Assembly (NCBI GenBank): GCA_938045195.1
Contig: CALINC010000138.1
Location: forward strand, 1 to 17,522
Origin: an uncultured Treponema sp.
Lineage (GTDB): Bacteria; Spirochaetota; Spirochaetia; Treponematales; Treponemataceae
Reading direction: 5' to 3'
DNA length: 17,522 bases
Under the pieces are notes generated by a model. The model searched no databases and was not told the origin of the DNA. It was given only the letters and a program-made list of their open reading frames with translations. Both the position numbers and the translations under genes were made by a program. Shown piece by piece: positions 1-6,521 of this stretch (the stretch's first letter is position 1; every line of letters begins with the position of its first letter).

Positions 1-50
1 ACGCAGAGCGTACGTTGCGCAGCAACAGGGTATTAAACCCTCCGCACGAA
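1..50. repeat. 50-bp terminal direct repeat, left copy
   Basis: These 50 bases recur exactly, in the same orientation, at the other end of the window (17473-17522). The repeat contains two small hairpins: TTGC/GCAA (15-18 with 22-25) and AGGGT/ACCCT (27-31 with 37-41, loop ATTAA), plus the palindrome CGTACG (9-14). The exact match is seen directly. That it is a dispersed genomic repeat at which the contig ends is my inference. A true circular molecule would show the same end overlap, but the gene content is chromosomal. Confidence 0.9.
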
Positions 51-172
51 TAAAGCAACCTTTCTTTAATATTTCCGGAGTGCTTTGAAAAAACACCACA
101 AGTCAAATCTATTGCTATCATTTTGCCGCTGCTCCCCTCAATGCGTTTCTTTATGTCAATTATAGACAACAT
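1..172 (-). CDS. Possible partial ORF running off the left edge
   Basis: On the minus strand an open frame begins at an ATG (172-170) and stays open for 57 codons to the edge. It starts MLSIIDIKKRIEGSS and its last 16 codons or so lie inside the 50-bp terminal repeat. A weak GAGG lies about 4 nt before the ATG. I recognise no domain. Because the frame runs into a repeat, it may be a chance frame or the remnant of a gene. If the two ends of the window were joined, the frame would stop after about 66 residues. Low confidence that this is a real gene. Confidence 0.2.
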   Translation of the reverse strand, partial: MLSIIDIKKRIEGSSGKMIAIDLTCGVFSKHSGNIKERLLYSCGGFNTLLLRNVRSA

Positions 173-190
173 AGCCCTCACTCGGAATTT

Positions 191-228
191 AAAAACACCT
201 TGCCGGAAAATTTTTGCAAGGTGTTTTT
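191..228 (-). terminator. Hairpin terminator after the zinc-ribbon/TPM operon
   Basis: A perfect 13-bp stem (191-203 with 216-228) encloses a 12-nt loop, with T runs on both exits (TTTTT leftward, TTTTTT rightward). It lies 47 nt past the stop of the leftward TPM gene, so it most likely ends that transcript. By sequence it could act in both directions. Confidence 0.8.
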
Positions 229-274
229 TATTTACGGCGCATGTATTATAATACCGACAAAATGCTTAGAAAGT

Positions 275-1048
275 TTAAAAGCTTCTGCCGCCGCCGCCGT
301 GAGTTCTACCGCTTGAAGAAGTATGAGTAGAGCTTTGACTTGTATTGCTGCTTTCCTTCGATGCCTGAATTACCCTACTTACCGTATTGGACGAAAGGAA
401 TACGTCTTGTATCGGGGTAAATGCTGCAACACTGTTTTTTTCCATATTGAAAATAACACGTGCTTTTTTTGCTTTATATTTTTTTTGAGTTCCGAAAAAT
501 TTGAAGATAAATATCAAAAGGGCTGCCCCCAAGCTAGCGAGTATTTCGATAACCGAAAGAGAGTTATAAAAAAATCGCGCAAGTCTTTTTATATATGCGT
601 TAAACCCTGCTTCATAGTTTCCGTTTCGTAATCCGCCGTCAATTACGGCATCAAGTAAATCTTCAATTCGGGAATCGGTAAGAGTGCCGATTGTATTTTT
701 TCCGCTTGTCGAAATATGAACATGTCTTTTGCCTTCCGTGCCGTCTCCCGTTACAAAAAGCAAAAGAGAACCTTCCCGCTCGTCTCCAAAACCGAAACCG
801 TTATAATCAAAATAATCATCGGCATAGGCTTCCGGAGTTTTGCCTTTTGTATCGTTCACGATTAGTATGACGGTTTCCGATTTGCTTTTTGCGGAGACTT
901 TGTCAAGATAGGCATTGAGACGTGTCATAGTATCGGCATTTAAAATACCCGCTTCATCAATCACCAAATCTTTTGTAAATGCTGATAAGGTAAATATCGT
1001 TAAAAATAAAATACTTAAAAGAATAAAAGCAATTTGTTTTTTTACCAT
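275..1048 (-). CDS. Exported TPM-domain membrane protein with glycine-rich tail
   Basis: This 257-residue protein has a hydrophobic signal or anchor segment at residues 5-23, then a TPM domain (about 27-155; starts LVIDEAGILNADT, with YADDYFDYNGFGFGDEREG near 75-93). A membrane helix follows at about 165-185, then a Lys-rich stretch and a Ser/Thr-rich tail ending RTHGGGGRSF. TPM proteins (YgcG type) commonly combine a signal peptide, TPM domain, membrane helix and Gly/Ser tail. Some TPM domains have phosphatase activity, but their bacterial role is usually put down to envelope or membrane-protein quality control. The start overlaps the stop of the upstream zinc-ribbon gene by 7 nt, so the two are probably translationally coupled. 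The family call is firm; the biochemical function is not known from sequence. Confidence 0.85.
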   Translation of the reverse strand: MVKKQIAFILLSILFLTIFTLSAFTKDLVIDEAGILNADTMTRLNAYLDKVSAKSKSETVILIVNDTKGKTPEAYADDYFDYNGFGFGDEREGSLLLFVTGDGTEGKRHVHISTSGKNTIGTLTDSRIEDLLDAVIDGGLRNGNYEAGFNAYIKRLARFFYNSLSVIEILASLGAALLIFIFKFFGTQKKYKAKKARVIFNMEKNSVAAFTPIQDVFLSSNTVSRVIQASKESSNTSQSSTHTSSSGRTHGGGGRSF

Positions 1049-2091
1049 ATAAACAATCCTCCTAATATTAAAGCCGCTGCCGTAATACCGGCAATTATTC
1101 CCGATGCTAGTGCTAATTTCGTTTTATCAATCGGAAGTTCGCCGAAAGATTTTCCTGTTTGTCCGTTTACCGCAAAAATATATGTTTTGCCCTTGTAAAG
1201 ATAGGTTAAAATCCATGAGGGAAGCAAAACATATCTGCACTCTTTTACTGAATATGTAGAATTATTTTCTTCATTTTCTATTGTAGAATAGTCGGCGGAG
1301 TTCTGAATAACATCTAGCGTATTTTGTTTCGCTTTTTCCGTAAGAACCGGCAGGACATCTTCTTTTTTGATATTGTATTGTTCCGAGAAAAAACCGGCAA
1401 GATACCCTGTTGAAAAATCCTTTTGCTCATCTTCATTGTAAGGACTAATTCCGTCAATAAGATTTTTGTCAATTTTTGTAAAAGCTAATTCTTGTAGATT
1501 ATTAATATCAACTGTTCCGCTGCGGTCGATTTTGTATTTATCGGTTTTTGTATATTCGGTATCGCCTGTGTTCCAGCTTGAAACGCTAAGCCCCACTGCA
1601 TGATAATCTATATTTGCAGTAATATCTGCCTGCCAATACGGCAGATACATTCCGGTAATTTTATCCTGCGTACTTGCGGAAGTGAAATCGCTTGGCACAT
1701 ATTTTTTGCCCCGCGTCCATTCTTTAAATTTTAAAACAGCATCTTTTTTGTCAATTTTAAAGGGGATAATTTTATCCGGTTTAAATTCGTCTTTTAAGCG
1801 GTCGCCGAGTACAACAGGACTGTGACAATAATAACAGAATGAAGCACTTGAAGTATCCCCCGCTACGACTTCGGCACCGCAGTTTTGGCAGATATACTGC
1901 TTTACAGTGCCGCCGTCCGCCGCTTCGGTTTGTACGCCCGCCGCCGTTTTTTTTGCTTCCTGTTGTTGGAGATACTGGGTTAGTTCTTCTTCGGTATATT
2001 GGTTAAAGCAATATTCACATTTAAATCCGCCTGTTTTAGGGTTAAATGTAATCGGTGCCCCGCATCCGGGGCATTTATAGTTTAAGCTCAT
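1042..2091 (-). CDS. Double zinc-ribbon, C-terminally membrane-anchored protein
   Basis: This 349-residue protein opens with two four-cysteine zinc ribbons: C7/C10...C25/C28 and C68/C71...C86/C89. A soluble middle region follows, with a segment like the TFIIB-type zinc-ribbon proteins of bacteria (KFKEWTRGKKYVPSDF, MYLPYWQADI), then one membrane helix at the C-terminus (about 327-348). The start is supported by AGGAAGG about 8 nt upstream. It is the first gene of a two-gene leftward unit with the TPM protein, a pairing that suggests a shared membrane-associated job. The cysteines resemble rubredoxin or DNA-helicase-type ribbons and are likely structural. I do not know its substrate or partner. 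Confidence 0.8.
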   Translation of the reverse strand: MSLNYKCPGCGAPITFNPKTGGFKCEYCFNQYTEEELTQYLQQQEAKKTAAGVQTEAADGGTVKQYICQNCGAEVVAGDTSSASFCYYCHSPVVLGDRLKDEFKPDKIIPFKIDKKDAVLKFKEWTRGKKYVPSDFTSASTQDKITGMYLPYWQADITANIDYHAVGLSVSSWNTGDTEYTKTDKYKIDRSGTVDINNLQELAFTKIDKNLIDGISPYNEDEQKDFSTGYLAGFFSEQYNIKKEDVLPVLTEKAKQNTLDVIQNSADYSTIENEENNSTYSVKECRYVLLPSWILTYLYKGKTYIFAVNGQTGKSFGELPIDKTKLALASGIIAGITAAALILGGLFIW

Positions 2092-2137
2092 TAGTTTGCC
2101 TTCCTTACTATATATTCTTAGCTAGCAATTATTAAAC

Positions 2138-2166
2138 ATTATATATCATATTAAACGATTTATCAA
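2138..2166 (-). promoter_or_regulatory. Sigma-70-type promoter for the zinc-ribbon/TPM operon
   Basis: Read on the minus strand, TTGATA (2166-2161), a 17-nt spacer and TATAAT (2143-2138) match the housekeeping consensus closely. Transcription would begin near 2131, giving a leader of about 40 nt before the ATG at 2091, with its Shine-Dalgarno in place. Confidence 0.8.
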
Positions 2167-2217
2167 TGTTGCGCTGTTAATTTCGCGAAAATCAATTTTA
2201 TGCGTCAGTATATAACA

Positions 2218-2477
2218 GGGCATCTACAAAAAACTTTGTTAGATTTTTTTAAAGATGCCCCATCAGCAAAACTGATCATCGGCTTTGCCGATAGAGAGTT
2301 TTTCGTAAGTCCTTATATATCAATAACTTACGAAAAACATCGCAAGTAAGCTTAAGGTAAACCGATGAGCAAAGCTCACCTTCTAAAAACTGAAGTTTAG
2401 AGGTTCCCAACAAAGGAGATAAGATGCTATAGGGAATATATGGGTTTGCAGTACCTATTTTCAAAAGGCGTGGAACC
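2218..2477. repeat. Hairpin-rich intergenic block of unknown function
   Basis: No credible gene lies here, but inverted repeats follow one another closely: GGGCATCT/AGATGCCC (2218-2225 with 2253-2260), ATCAG/CTGAT (2262-2266, 2272-2276) and ATCGGC/GCCGAT (2278-2283, 2287-2292). Next come a perfect 13-bp stem (2298-2310 with 2326-2338), TGAGC/GCTCA (2366-2370, 2374-2378), a CTAAA/TTTAG hairpin (2383-2400), and a long-range GGTTCC/GGAACC pair (2402-2407 with 2472-2477). The block lies between two diverging promoters. The leftmost hairpins could stop transcription, but there is no clear U run after them. It may be a dispersed repeat or a non-coding RNA locus; the strand is unknown. An open frame of 67 codons on the minus strand here is broken up by the hairpins and has no ribosome-binding site. 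Confidence 0.55.
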
Positions 2478-2658
2478 AATGAGGAAATTCAAAACATAGG
2501 ATACTCAGCTTATTAAAGTGTAAATACAAAACCGTGCATACAGTGCCTGTTTTCAAAGATTGGCGGGGTGTTGAAGAAGGAAGAATCCCCGTCCTTTCGG
2601 CTTGTCTTCCCTCTCCAAAAGCACTTTATCAAAATATTTTTTTCTTTTTTTATCGCTC

Positions 2659-2687
2659 TTGCATATCTCGATAAAAATTATTATATT
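2659..2687 (+). promoter_or_regulatory. Promoter for the suf operon
   Basis: TTGCAT (2659-2664), a 17-nt spacer and TATATT (2682-2687) give a reasonable sigma-70 promoter. The start point would be near 2694, within a small hairpin CGGTGCA/TGCACCG (2693-2699 with 2708-2714). The predicted leader to the sufC ATG is about 190 nt long and contains the first copy of the structured leader element. I see no obvious iron- or Fe-S-responsive operator. Confidence 0.65.
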
Positions 2688-2731
2688 AGTGGCGGTGCAT
2701 TATGCTTTGCACCGAATTTCCGGGAGATTAA

Positions 2732-2882
2732 ATAAACAGTTTGACAGAAATACTGCCTTGCTGTTTATCTAAAAAATTTGTCTGACGGGCAAATCTCTCA
2801 TATTGTATGTGTACGCAGCAGTACACACTTGAAAAAATATTTTTCAGGATTTGCAAATCTCTGCAAAATATTTTTCTGGGGG
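2732..2882 (+). repeat. Structured leader element, copy 1 (sufC)
   Basis: Four hairpins occur in order. H1 is ATAAACAG/CTGTTTAT (2732-2739 with 2761-2768, 37 nt overall, pentaloop AAATA). H2 is ATTTGTC/GGCAAAT (2776-2782 with 2788-2794). H3 is TGTGTAC/GTACACA (2808-2814 with 2821-2827). H4 is AAAAATATTTT/AAAATATTTTT (2833-2843 with 2865-2875) with an inner GATTT/AAATC. A GGGGG Shine-Dalgarno follows, then the sufC ATG 11 nt after H4. The same architecture is found before sufD and purC. It is the most diverged of the three full copies, yet its stems remain paired. Confidence 0.75.
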
Positions 2883-2886
2883 TATA

Positions 2887-3615
2887 ATGAAACTTATAGA
2901 TATACTTAATCTTCACATGTCTGCCGGAGAAAAGACTATTCTGAAAGGTCTTAATTTGACGATAAACAAGGGTGAAGTTCATGTGGTAATGGGACCGAAC
3001 GGTGCGGGAAAGTCAACACTGGCTGCCGCAATCGTCGGCAATCCTAAATTCACGATTGATTCGGGTGAGATTTATTTTGAAGAAGAACTCATCAATGAGG
3101 TTCCCGTGTATGAGCGGGCGCGGAAAGGGATTTTTCTTTCTTTTCAAACACCGGAAGAAATTCCCGGCTTAAAAGTTGAAGAATTTTTGCGTGCTTCAAA
3201 AGAGACCGTATCGGGCGAAAAAATTCCGATGCTAAAATTTCATACCATGCTTACACAAAAAATGAAAGAACTTAAAATAAACCCTGCGTATGCAAACCGC
3301 AGCTTAAATGTGGGCTTTTCGGGCGGCGAAAAAAAGAAAAATGAAATTTTACAGCTTGCAGTTTTGAACCCAAAACTCGCTATTCTCGACGAAACCGATT
3401 CGGGGCTTGATATAGATGCAACAAAAACCGTTTTTGAGGGCGTTGCAAAAATCCGCACGCCTGAAATGGGATTTTTAATTATCACGCACCACAATAAAGT
3501 CTTGGACTATATAAAGCCCGACTTTGTGCATATATTGATAGACGGAGCTATCATAAAAACCGGCGGGCTTGAACTCGTTGAGTATATCGAAAAACACGGA
3601 TACGAGAACCTATGA
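2887..3615 (+). CDS. sufC: SufC, ATPase of the SufBCD Fe-S cluster scaffold
   Basis: This 242-residue ABC-type ATPase powers conformational changes of the SufBCD complex during iron-sulfur cluster assembly in the cytoplasm. Visible motifs are Walker A GPNGAGKST (36-44), Q-loop Gln87, signature FSGGE (144-148), Walker B LAILDE (164-169), D-loop SGLD (172-175) and the H-loop His near 201 (ITHHNK). The signature has the SufC-typical GGEKKKNEILQL. The ATG at 2887 is chosen over an in-frame ATG at 2851, because the latter lies inside the leader hairpin H4 and would add 12 residues foreign to SufC. GGGGG precedes the chosen start. The stop overlaps the sufB start (ATGA), so the two are translationally coupled. 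Order sufC-sufB-sufD is the common bacterial arrangement. Confidence 0.97.
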   Translation: MKLIDILNLHMSAGEKTILKGLNLTINKGEVHVVMGPNGAGKSTLAAAIVGNPKFTIDSGEIYFEEELINEVPVYERARKGIFLSFQTPEEIPGLKVEEFLRASKETVSGEKIPMLKFHTMLTQKMKELKINPAYANRSLNVGFSGGEKKKNEILQLAVLNPKLAILDETDSGLDIDATKTVFEGVAKIRTPEMGFLIITHHNKVLDYIKPDFVHILIDGAIIKTGGLELVEYIEKHGYENL

Positions 3616-5096
3616 CACAAAAACTTGACAAAAAAATTTTACAGCCCGATACCAAGCCGGAAACCCCAAACGAAATGCCGCTTTTTCAAAGTAGAAAGCG
3701 AACCTTTGTTTCCGACATTGAGCGGGGCGTATATGATATAAAAGATACGGTAGAATATTCCTACTCTACCGGTATGGGCTTAAATGAAGAAGTCGTAAAG
3801 AAAATATCTGCACGAAAAAACGAACCTGCTTGGATGCTCGACCTACGGCTTAAATCCTTAGAATACTTTAACTCCTGCCCGATGCCGGAATGGGGTGCTG
3901 ATATTTCAGACCTTGATATTCAAGAAATTATTCACTACATTGTATCAGATACAAAACCTCTGGCAGACAGCTGGGACGATGTTCCTGCCGAAATAAAGCA
4001 AACCTTTGACCGACTTGGTATTCCCGAAGCTGAAAGAACTTCACTTGCAGGTGTCGGTGCGCAATATGATTCTGAAGTAGTGTACCACAGCCTTAAAGCC
4101 GACCTTGAAAAACAAGGCGTTGTGTATCTTGATATGGAAACTGCGGTACATAAATATGAAACAATCGTAAAAAAGCACTTTATGCAATTGATAAAACCGA
4201 ATGACCATAAATTTGCCGCTCTGCACGGTGCGGTTTGGTCGGGAGGCTCCTTTGTGTATGTGCCTAAGGGGGTCAAAGTCGAGCTTCCCCTTCAATCCTA
4301 TTTTAGATTAAATGCTCAGCAGTCCGGACAGTTTGAACATACGCTTATTATTGTAGAAGAAGGAGCATATCTTCATTTTATTGAAGGCTGTTCCGCTCCC
4401 AAATATTACAAAAACGCCCTTCACGCCGGTGCGGTAGAACTGTATGTAGGCAAAAAAGCAACGCTGCGGTATTCTACAATTGAAAACTGGTCGCGGAATT
4501 TATATAATTTGAACACCAAGCGGGCTATCGTAGAGGAAGACGGTGCAATCGAGTGGGTTTCAGGCTCTTTCGGTTCGCGGGTTACCATGCTCTATCCGAT
4601 GAGCATCTTAAAAGGCGACCGCTCCCGCTCCGAATTTACCGGCGTAACATTTGCTTCCGCAGGACAGTGCCTCGACACCGGTACTAAGACACTCCACATC
4701 GGTAAAAATACGGTTTCGGAAATGCACTCCCGCTCTATTGCGAAAAACGGAGGGGAGGCAAACTATCGAGGCCTTTTGCATATTGCAGCTTCCGCTAAAG
4801 GAGCAAAAGCCGTTGCCGAGTGTGAATCGCTTATGTTGGATAACGCTTCGCGGTCGGATACCATTCCGATAATCGAATCGCATACGGACGATGTTGACAT
4901 CGGTCATGAAGCAAAAATCGGAAGAATCAGCGAAAGTATGGTTTTCTATTTAATGCAGCGCGGTCTTGATGAAGCGGCGGCAAAATCGCTCATTATTAAA
5001 GGCTTTGTCGAACCGATTTCCAAAGAACTTCCGCTTGAATATGCAGTCGAATTAAACAACTTAATTACGATTGAACTTGAGGGAACAATAGGATAA
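3612..5096 (+). CDS. sufB: SufB, core scaffold subunit of Fe-S cluster assembly
   Basis: This 494-residue protein matches the full SufB length. It has an N-terminal helical region (about 30-150), the parallel beta-helix core (about 180-440; GAVWSGGSFVYVPKGVKVELPLQ and FEHTLIIVEEGAYLHFIEGCSAP), and the conserved C-terminal segment with LDNASRSDTIPIIES and PLEYAVELNNLI. Cys404 sits where the catalytic or cluster-building Cys405 of E. coli SufB lies, and Glu433 (GHEAK) matches E. coli Glu434, so the enzyme looks competent. SufB receives persulfide sulfur and builds the nascent cluster with SufD and SufC. It starts within the sufC stop (ATGA overlap). The following sufD start is separated by a structured element rather than by the usual few bases. 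Confidence 0.97.
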   Translation: MTQKLDKKILQPDTKPETPNEMPLFQSRKRTFVSDIERGVYDIKDTVEYSYSTGMGLNEEVVKKISARKNEPAWMLDLRLKSLEYFNSCPMPEWGADISDLDIQEIIHYIVSDTKPLADSWDDVPAEIKQTFDRLGIPEAERTSLAGVGAQYDSEVVYHSLKADLEKQGVVYLDMETAVHKYETIVKKHFMQLIKPNDHKFAALHGAVWSGGSFVYVPKGVKVELPLQSYFRLNAQQSGQFEHTLIIVEEGAYLHFIEGCSAPKYYKNALHAGAVELYVGKKATLRYSTIENWSRNLYNLNTKRAIVEEDGAIEWVSGSFGSRVTMLYPMSILKGDRSRSEFTGVTFASAGQCLDTGTKTLHIGKNTVSEMHSRSIAKNGGEANYRGLLHIAASAKGAKAVAECESLMLDNASRSDTIPIIESHTDDVDIGHEAKIGRISESMVFYLMQRGLDEAAAKSLIIKGFVEPISKELPLEYAVELNNLITIELEGTIG

Positions 5097-5269
5097 GGAT
5101 GTGTGATAAACAGTTCGGCTCAAATGGTGCCTCGCTGTTTATCCGGCGAGTTTGCCTCATCGGCAAACGTCGTATATTGTATGCAGTTTTGCAAAAGCAA
5201 AACTGCTTGAAAAAACTTTTTTTCGCAAATTGATATTTGCTGCAAAAAGTTTTTATAAGAGGTGTGATA
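5093..5269 (+). repeat. Structured leader element, copy 2 (between sufB and sufD), with flanking direct repeats
   Basis: H1 is ATAAACAG/CTGTTTAT (5106-5113 with 5135-5142). H2 is GTTTGCC/GGCAAAC (5150-5156 with 5162-5168). H3 is GCAGTTTTGC/GCAAAACTGC (5183-5192 with 5197-5206). H4 is AAAAACTTTTT/AAAAAGTTTTT (5211-5221 with 5244-5254) with an inner GCAAAT/ATTTGC. The element is bracketed by ATAAGGATGTGTGATA (5093-5108) and ATAAGAGGTGTGATA (5255-5269). The left repeat contains the sufB stop; the right one carries the sufD Shine-Dalgarno and touches its ATG. This is consistent with insertion between a stop and a start that were once adjacent. Confidence 0.75.
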
Positions 5270-6381
5270 TGAATGGTACACAGTATTTTAAGCGGCTGGA
5301 TTACGTCAAGCAAGATATTCCCTCAAAGCCCTTTGCCGATGTTTCGTGTTCGGGCGTAACCGGAAATATTAACCTTTTGCCGATTGAAAAATTCTTGCAG
5401 ACAATACCGCAAGCACAATCCGAAAAAATTTTCGATTTTACAAAAAGCAAACGTGAAAAAAACTGCGGACTTGGCGAAGCATATATTCAAGAAGTAAAAG
5501 ATAAACGGAATTCGGGTGTGTATATCAAGGTGAAAAAATCGCCCGCAGCTGAAACGGCGAACCTTTTTTTGCACTTCCGTATGGACGAAAAAAACAATGT
5601 CTTGTATGATATGAATTATATTCACCTTGAAGCGGGGCAAAAAGCCAAAATCTTCGTCTATCTTGACGTTGCCGATTATGATTGCAAGAAAATAGATCTT
5701 TTTAGGAACGGGCTTTTTACGGTTCGCCTTGAAGAAAATGCAGAACTTGAATTGATAAAAGTGCAGAATCTTTCACATTGCGGCGTCAATTTTGAAACTA
5801 TGAAAATGGAAGTTGACGCCCATGCAAAGGTGCAGTTTTACGATATTCAGCTTGGAGCAAAAATAAACGGCGTTTCTTCTTCCGCTTATATGCCTGAAGC
5901 AGGAGCAGAAGTGCATGTGCTCCCGCTGTATTTTGCCGATAAAGAACGGCGGATAGACCTTGAGCAAAATCTTATCATAAACGGTATGGATTCACTAGCG
6001 TCTATTTCCGCACGTGGAGCCCTAAAAAACAAAGCCCGCAAAATGTTCCGCGGGAATATTTTCTTAAACAAGGGCTGCTGCCGCTCTGCTGCAAAGTTTT
6101 CAGACAACACGATTATGCTTGACAAAGCCACTGTTGCCGCTACTATACCAACAATCTTTTGCGATGAAGACGATGTTGTCGGCGAACATGCTGCCAGTTT
6201 TGAAGCCGTAAACCGCGACAAACTCTACTATTTGATGACACGCGGCTTTGACGAGCTCAGTGCAAAAAAGCTTATTATCGAAGCGGCATTTAAGCCTGTG
6301 TTCAATATGATTGATAACGAAGAAATTAGAGAGCAGCTTTTAAAAGAATTTAGAGTCAGCTTGGACGAGGTGAAAGAATAA
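5269..6381 (+). CDS. sufD: SufD, SufB-partner subunit of the Fe-S scaffold
   Basis: This 370-residue protein, shorter than many SufD proteins of about 420, forms the SufB-SufD heterodimer on which Fe-S clusters are made and helps iron entry. The beta-helix core (about 100-290) and C-terminal helical domain (about 310-370) are recognisable: RSAAKFSDNTIML, then DEDDVVGEHAASF, LYYLMTRGFDELSAKKLII. The His in GEHAA corresponds to the conserved SufD histidine (His360 in E. coli). The ATG at 5269 has AAGAGG 6 nt upstream and starts MNGTQYFKRLDYV. An open frame continues upstream to 5152 but only reads through the structured element. It is the last gene of the suf unit; the next gene is convergent, and no sufS/sufU follows. 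Confidence 0.93.
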   Translation: MNGTQYFKRLDYVKQDIPSKPFADVSCSGVTGNINLLPIEKFLQTIPQAQSEKIFDFTKSKREKNCGLGEAYIQEVKDKRNSGVYIKVKKSPAAETANLFLHFRMDEKNNVLYDMNYIHLEAGQKAKIFVYLDVADYDCKKIDLFRNGLFTVRLEENAELELIKVQNLSHCGVNFETMKMEVDAHAKVQFYDIQLGAKINGVSSSAYMPEAGAEVHVLPLYFADKERRIDLEQNLIINGMDSLASISARGALKNKARKMFRGNIFLNKGCCRSAAKFSDNTIMLDKATVAATIPTIFCDEDDVVGEHAASFEAVNRDKLYYLMTRGFDELSAKKLIIEAAFKPVFNMIDNEEIREQLLKEFRVSLDEVKE

Positions 6382-6415
6382 CACGGTATTTACAAAGATG
6401 ATTTTCCGCTGCGTA

Positions 6416-6447
6416 CCGAACCCAAAACATTTGCTATTCGGGTTCGG
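6416..6447. terminator. Possible hairpin between convergent sufD and lipoprotein genes
   Basis: CCGAACCC/GGGTTCGG (6416-6423 with 6440-6447) forms an 8-bp GC-rich stem with a 16-nt loop, 35 nt after the sufD stop. It lies where a terminator for the suf operon is expected, but no T run follows on either strand, so it may work with Rho or only stabilise the mRNA end. CGGC/GCCG follows closely on the right. Confidence 0.4.
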
Positions 6448-6485
6448 CATAGCCGTAGAATTCAGTATGTATAGTATTTGTTATA

Positions 6486-6503
6486 GTTGTTTTTATAAAC
6501 AAC
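6486..6503. terminator. Small hairpin after the lipoprotein stop
   Basis: GTTGTTT/AAACAAC (6486-6492 with 6497-6503) closes a 4-nt loop 18 nt past the end of the leftward lipoprotein gene. It lacks a clear T run, so its role as a terminator is uncertain. Confidence 0.3.
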
Positions 6504-6521
6504 GAATTTCCCCTTTATAAC

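Noticed and set aside
2218..2477. CRISPR array or integron attC sites
   Set aside because: The inverted repeats differ from each other and are not regularly spaced direct repeats; no cas or integrase gene is present.
2276..2479. 67-codon open frame on the minus strand
   Set aside because: It lies across the hairpin-rich block, has no ribosome-binding site, and its codons simply follow the inverted repeats. Probably a repeat mistaken for a gene.
2851..2886. N-terminal extension of SufC from the ATG at 2851
   Set aside because: It reads through H4 of the leader element and adds residues with no counterpart in SufC; the ATG at 2887 has a Shine-Dalgarno.
4608..4907. Open frames overlapping sufB on both strands
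   Set aside because: They are shadows of a clearly conserved sufB and have no ribosome-binding sites or recognisable domains.
5065..5313. Minus-strand frame containing RQTRRINSEAPFEPNCLSH, and a similar one at 11157-11393 (RQTRQINSEALFVPSCLSH)
   Set aside because: The peptide similarity looks like protein conservation, but both frames are antisense readings of hairpins H1 and H2 of the leader element. The DNA repeat explains it; similar hypothetical proteins in databases may be the same artefact.
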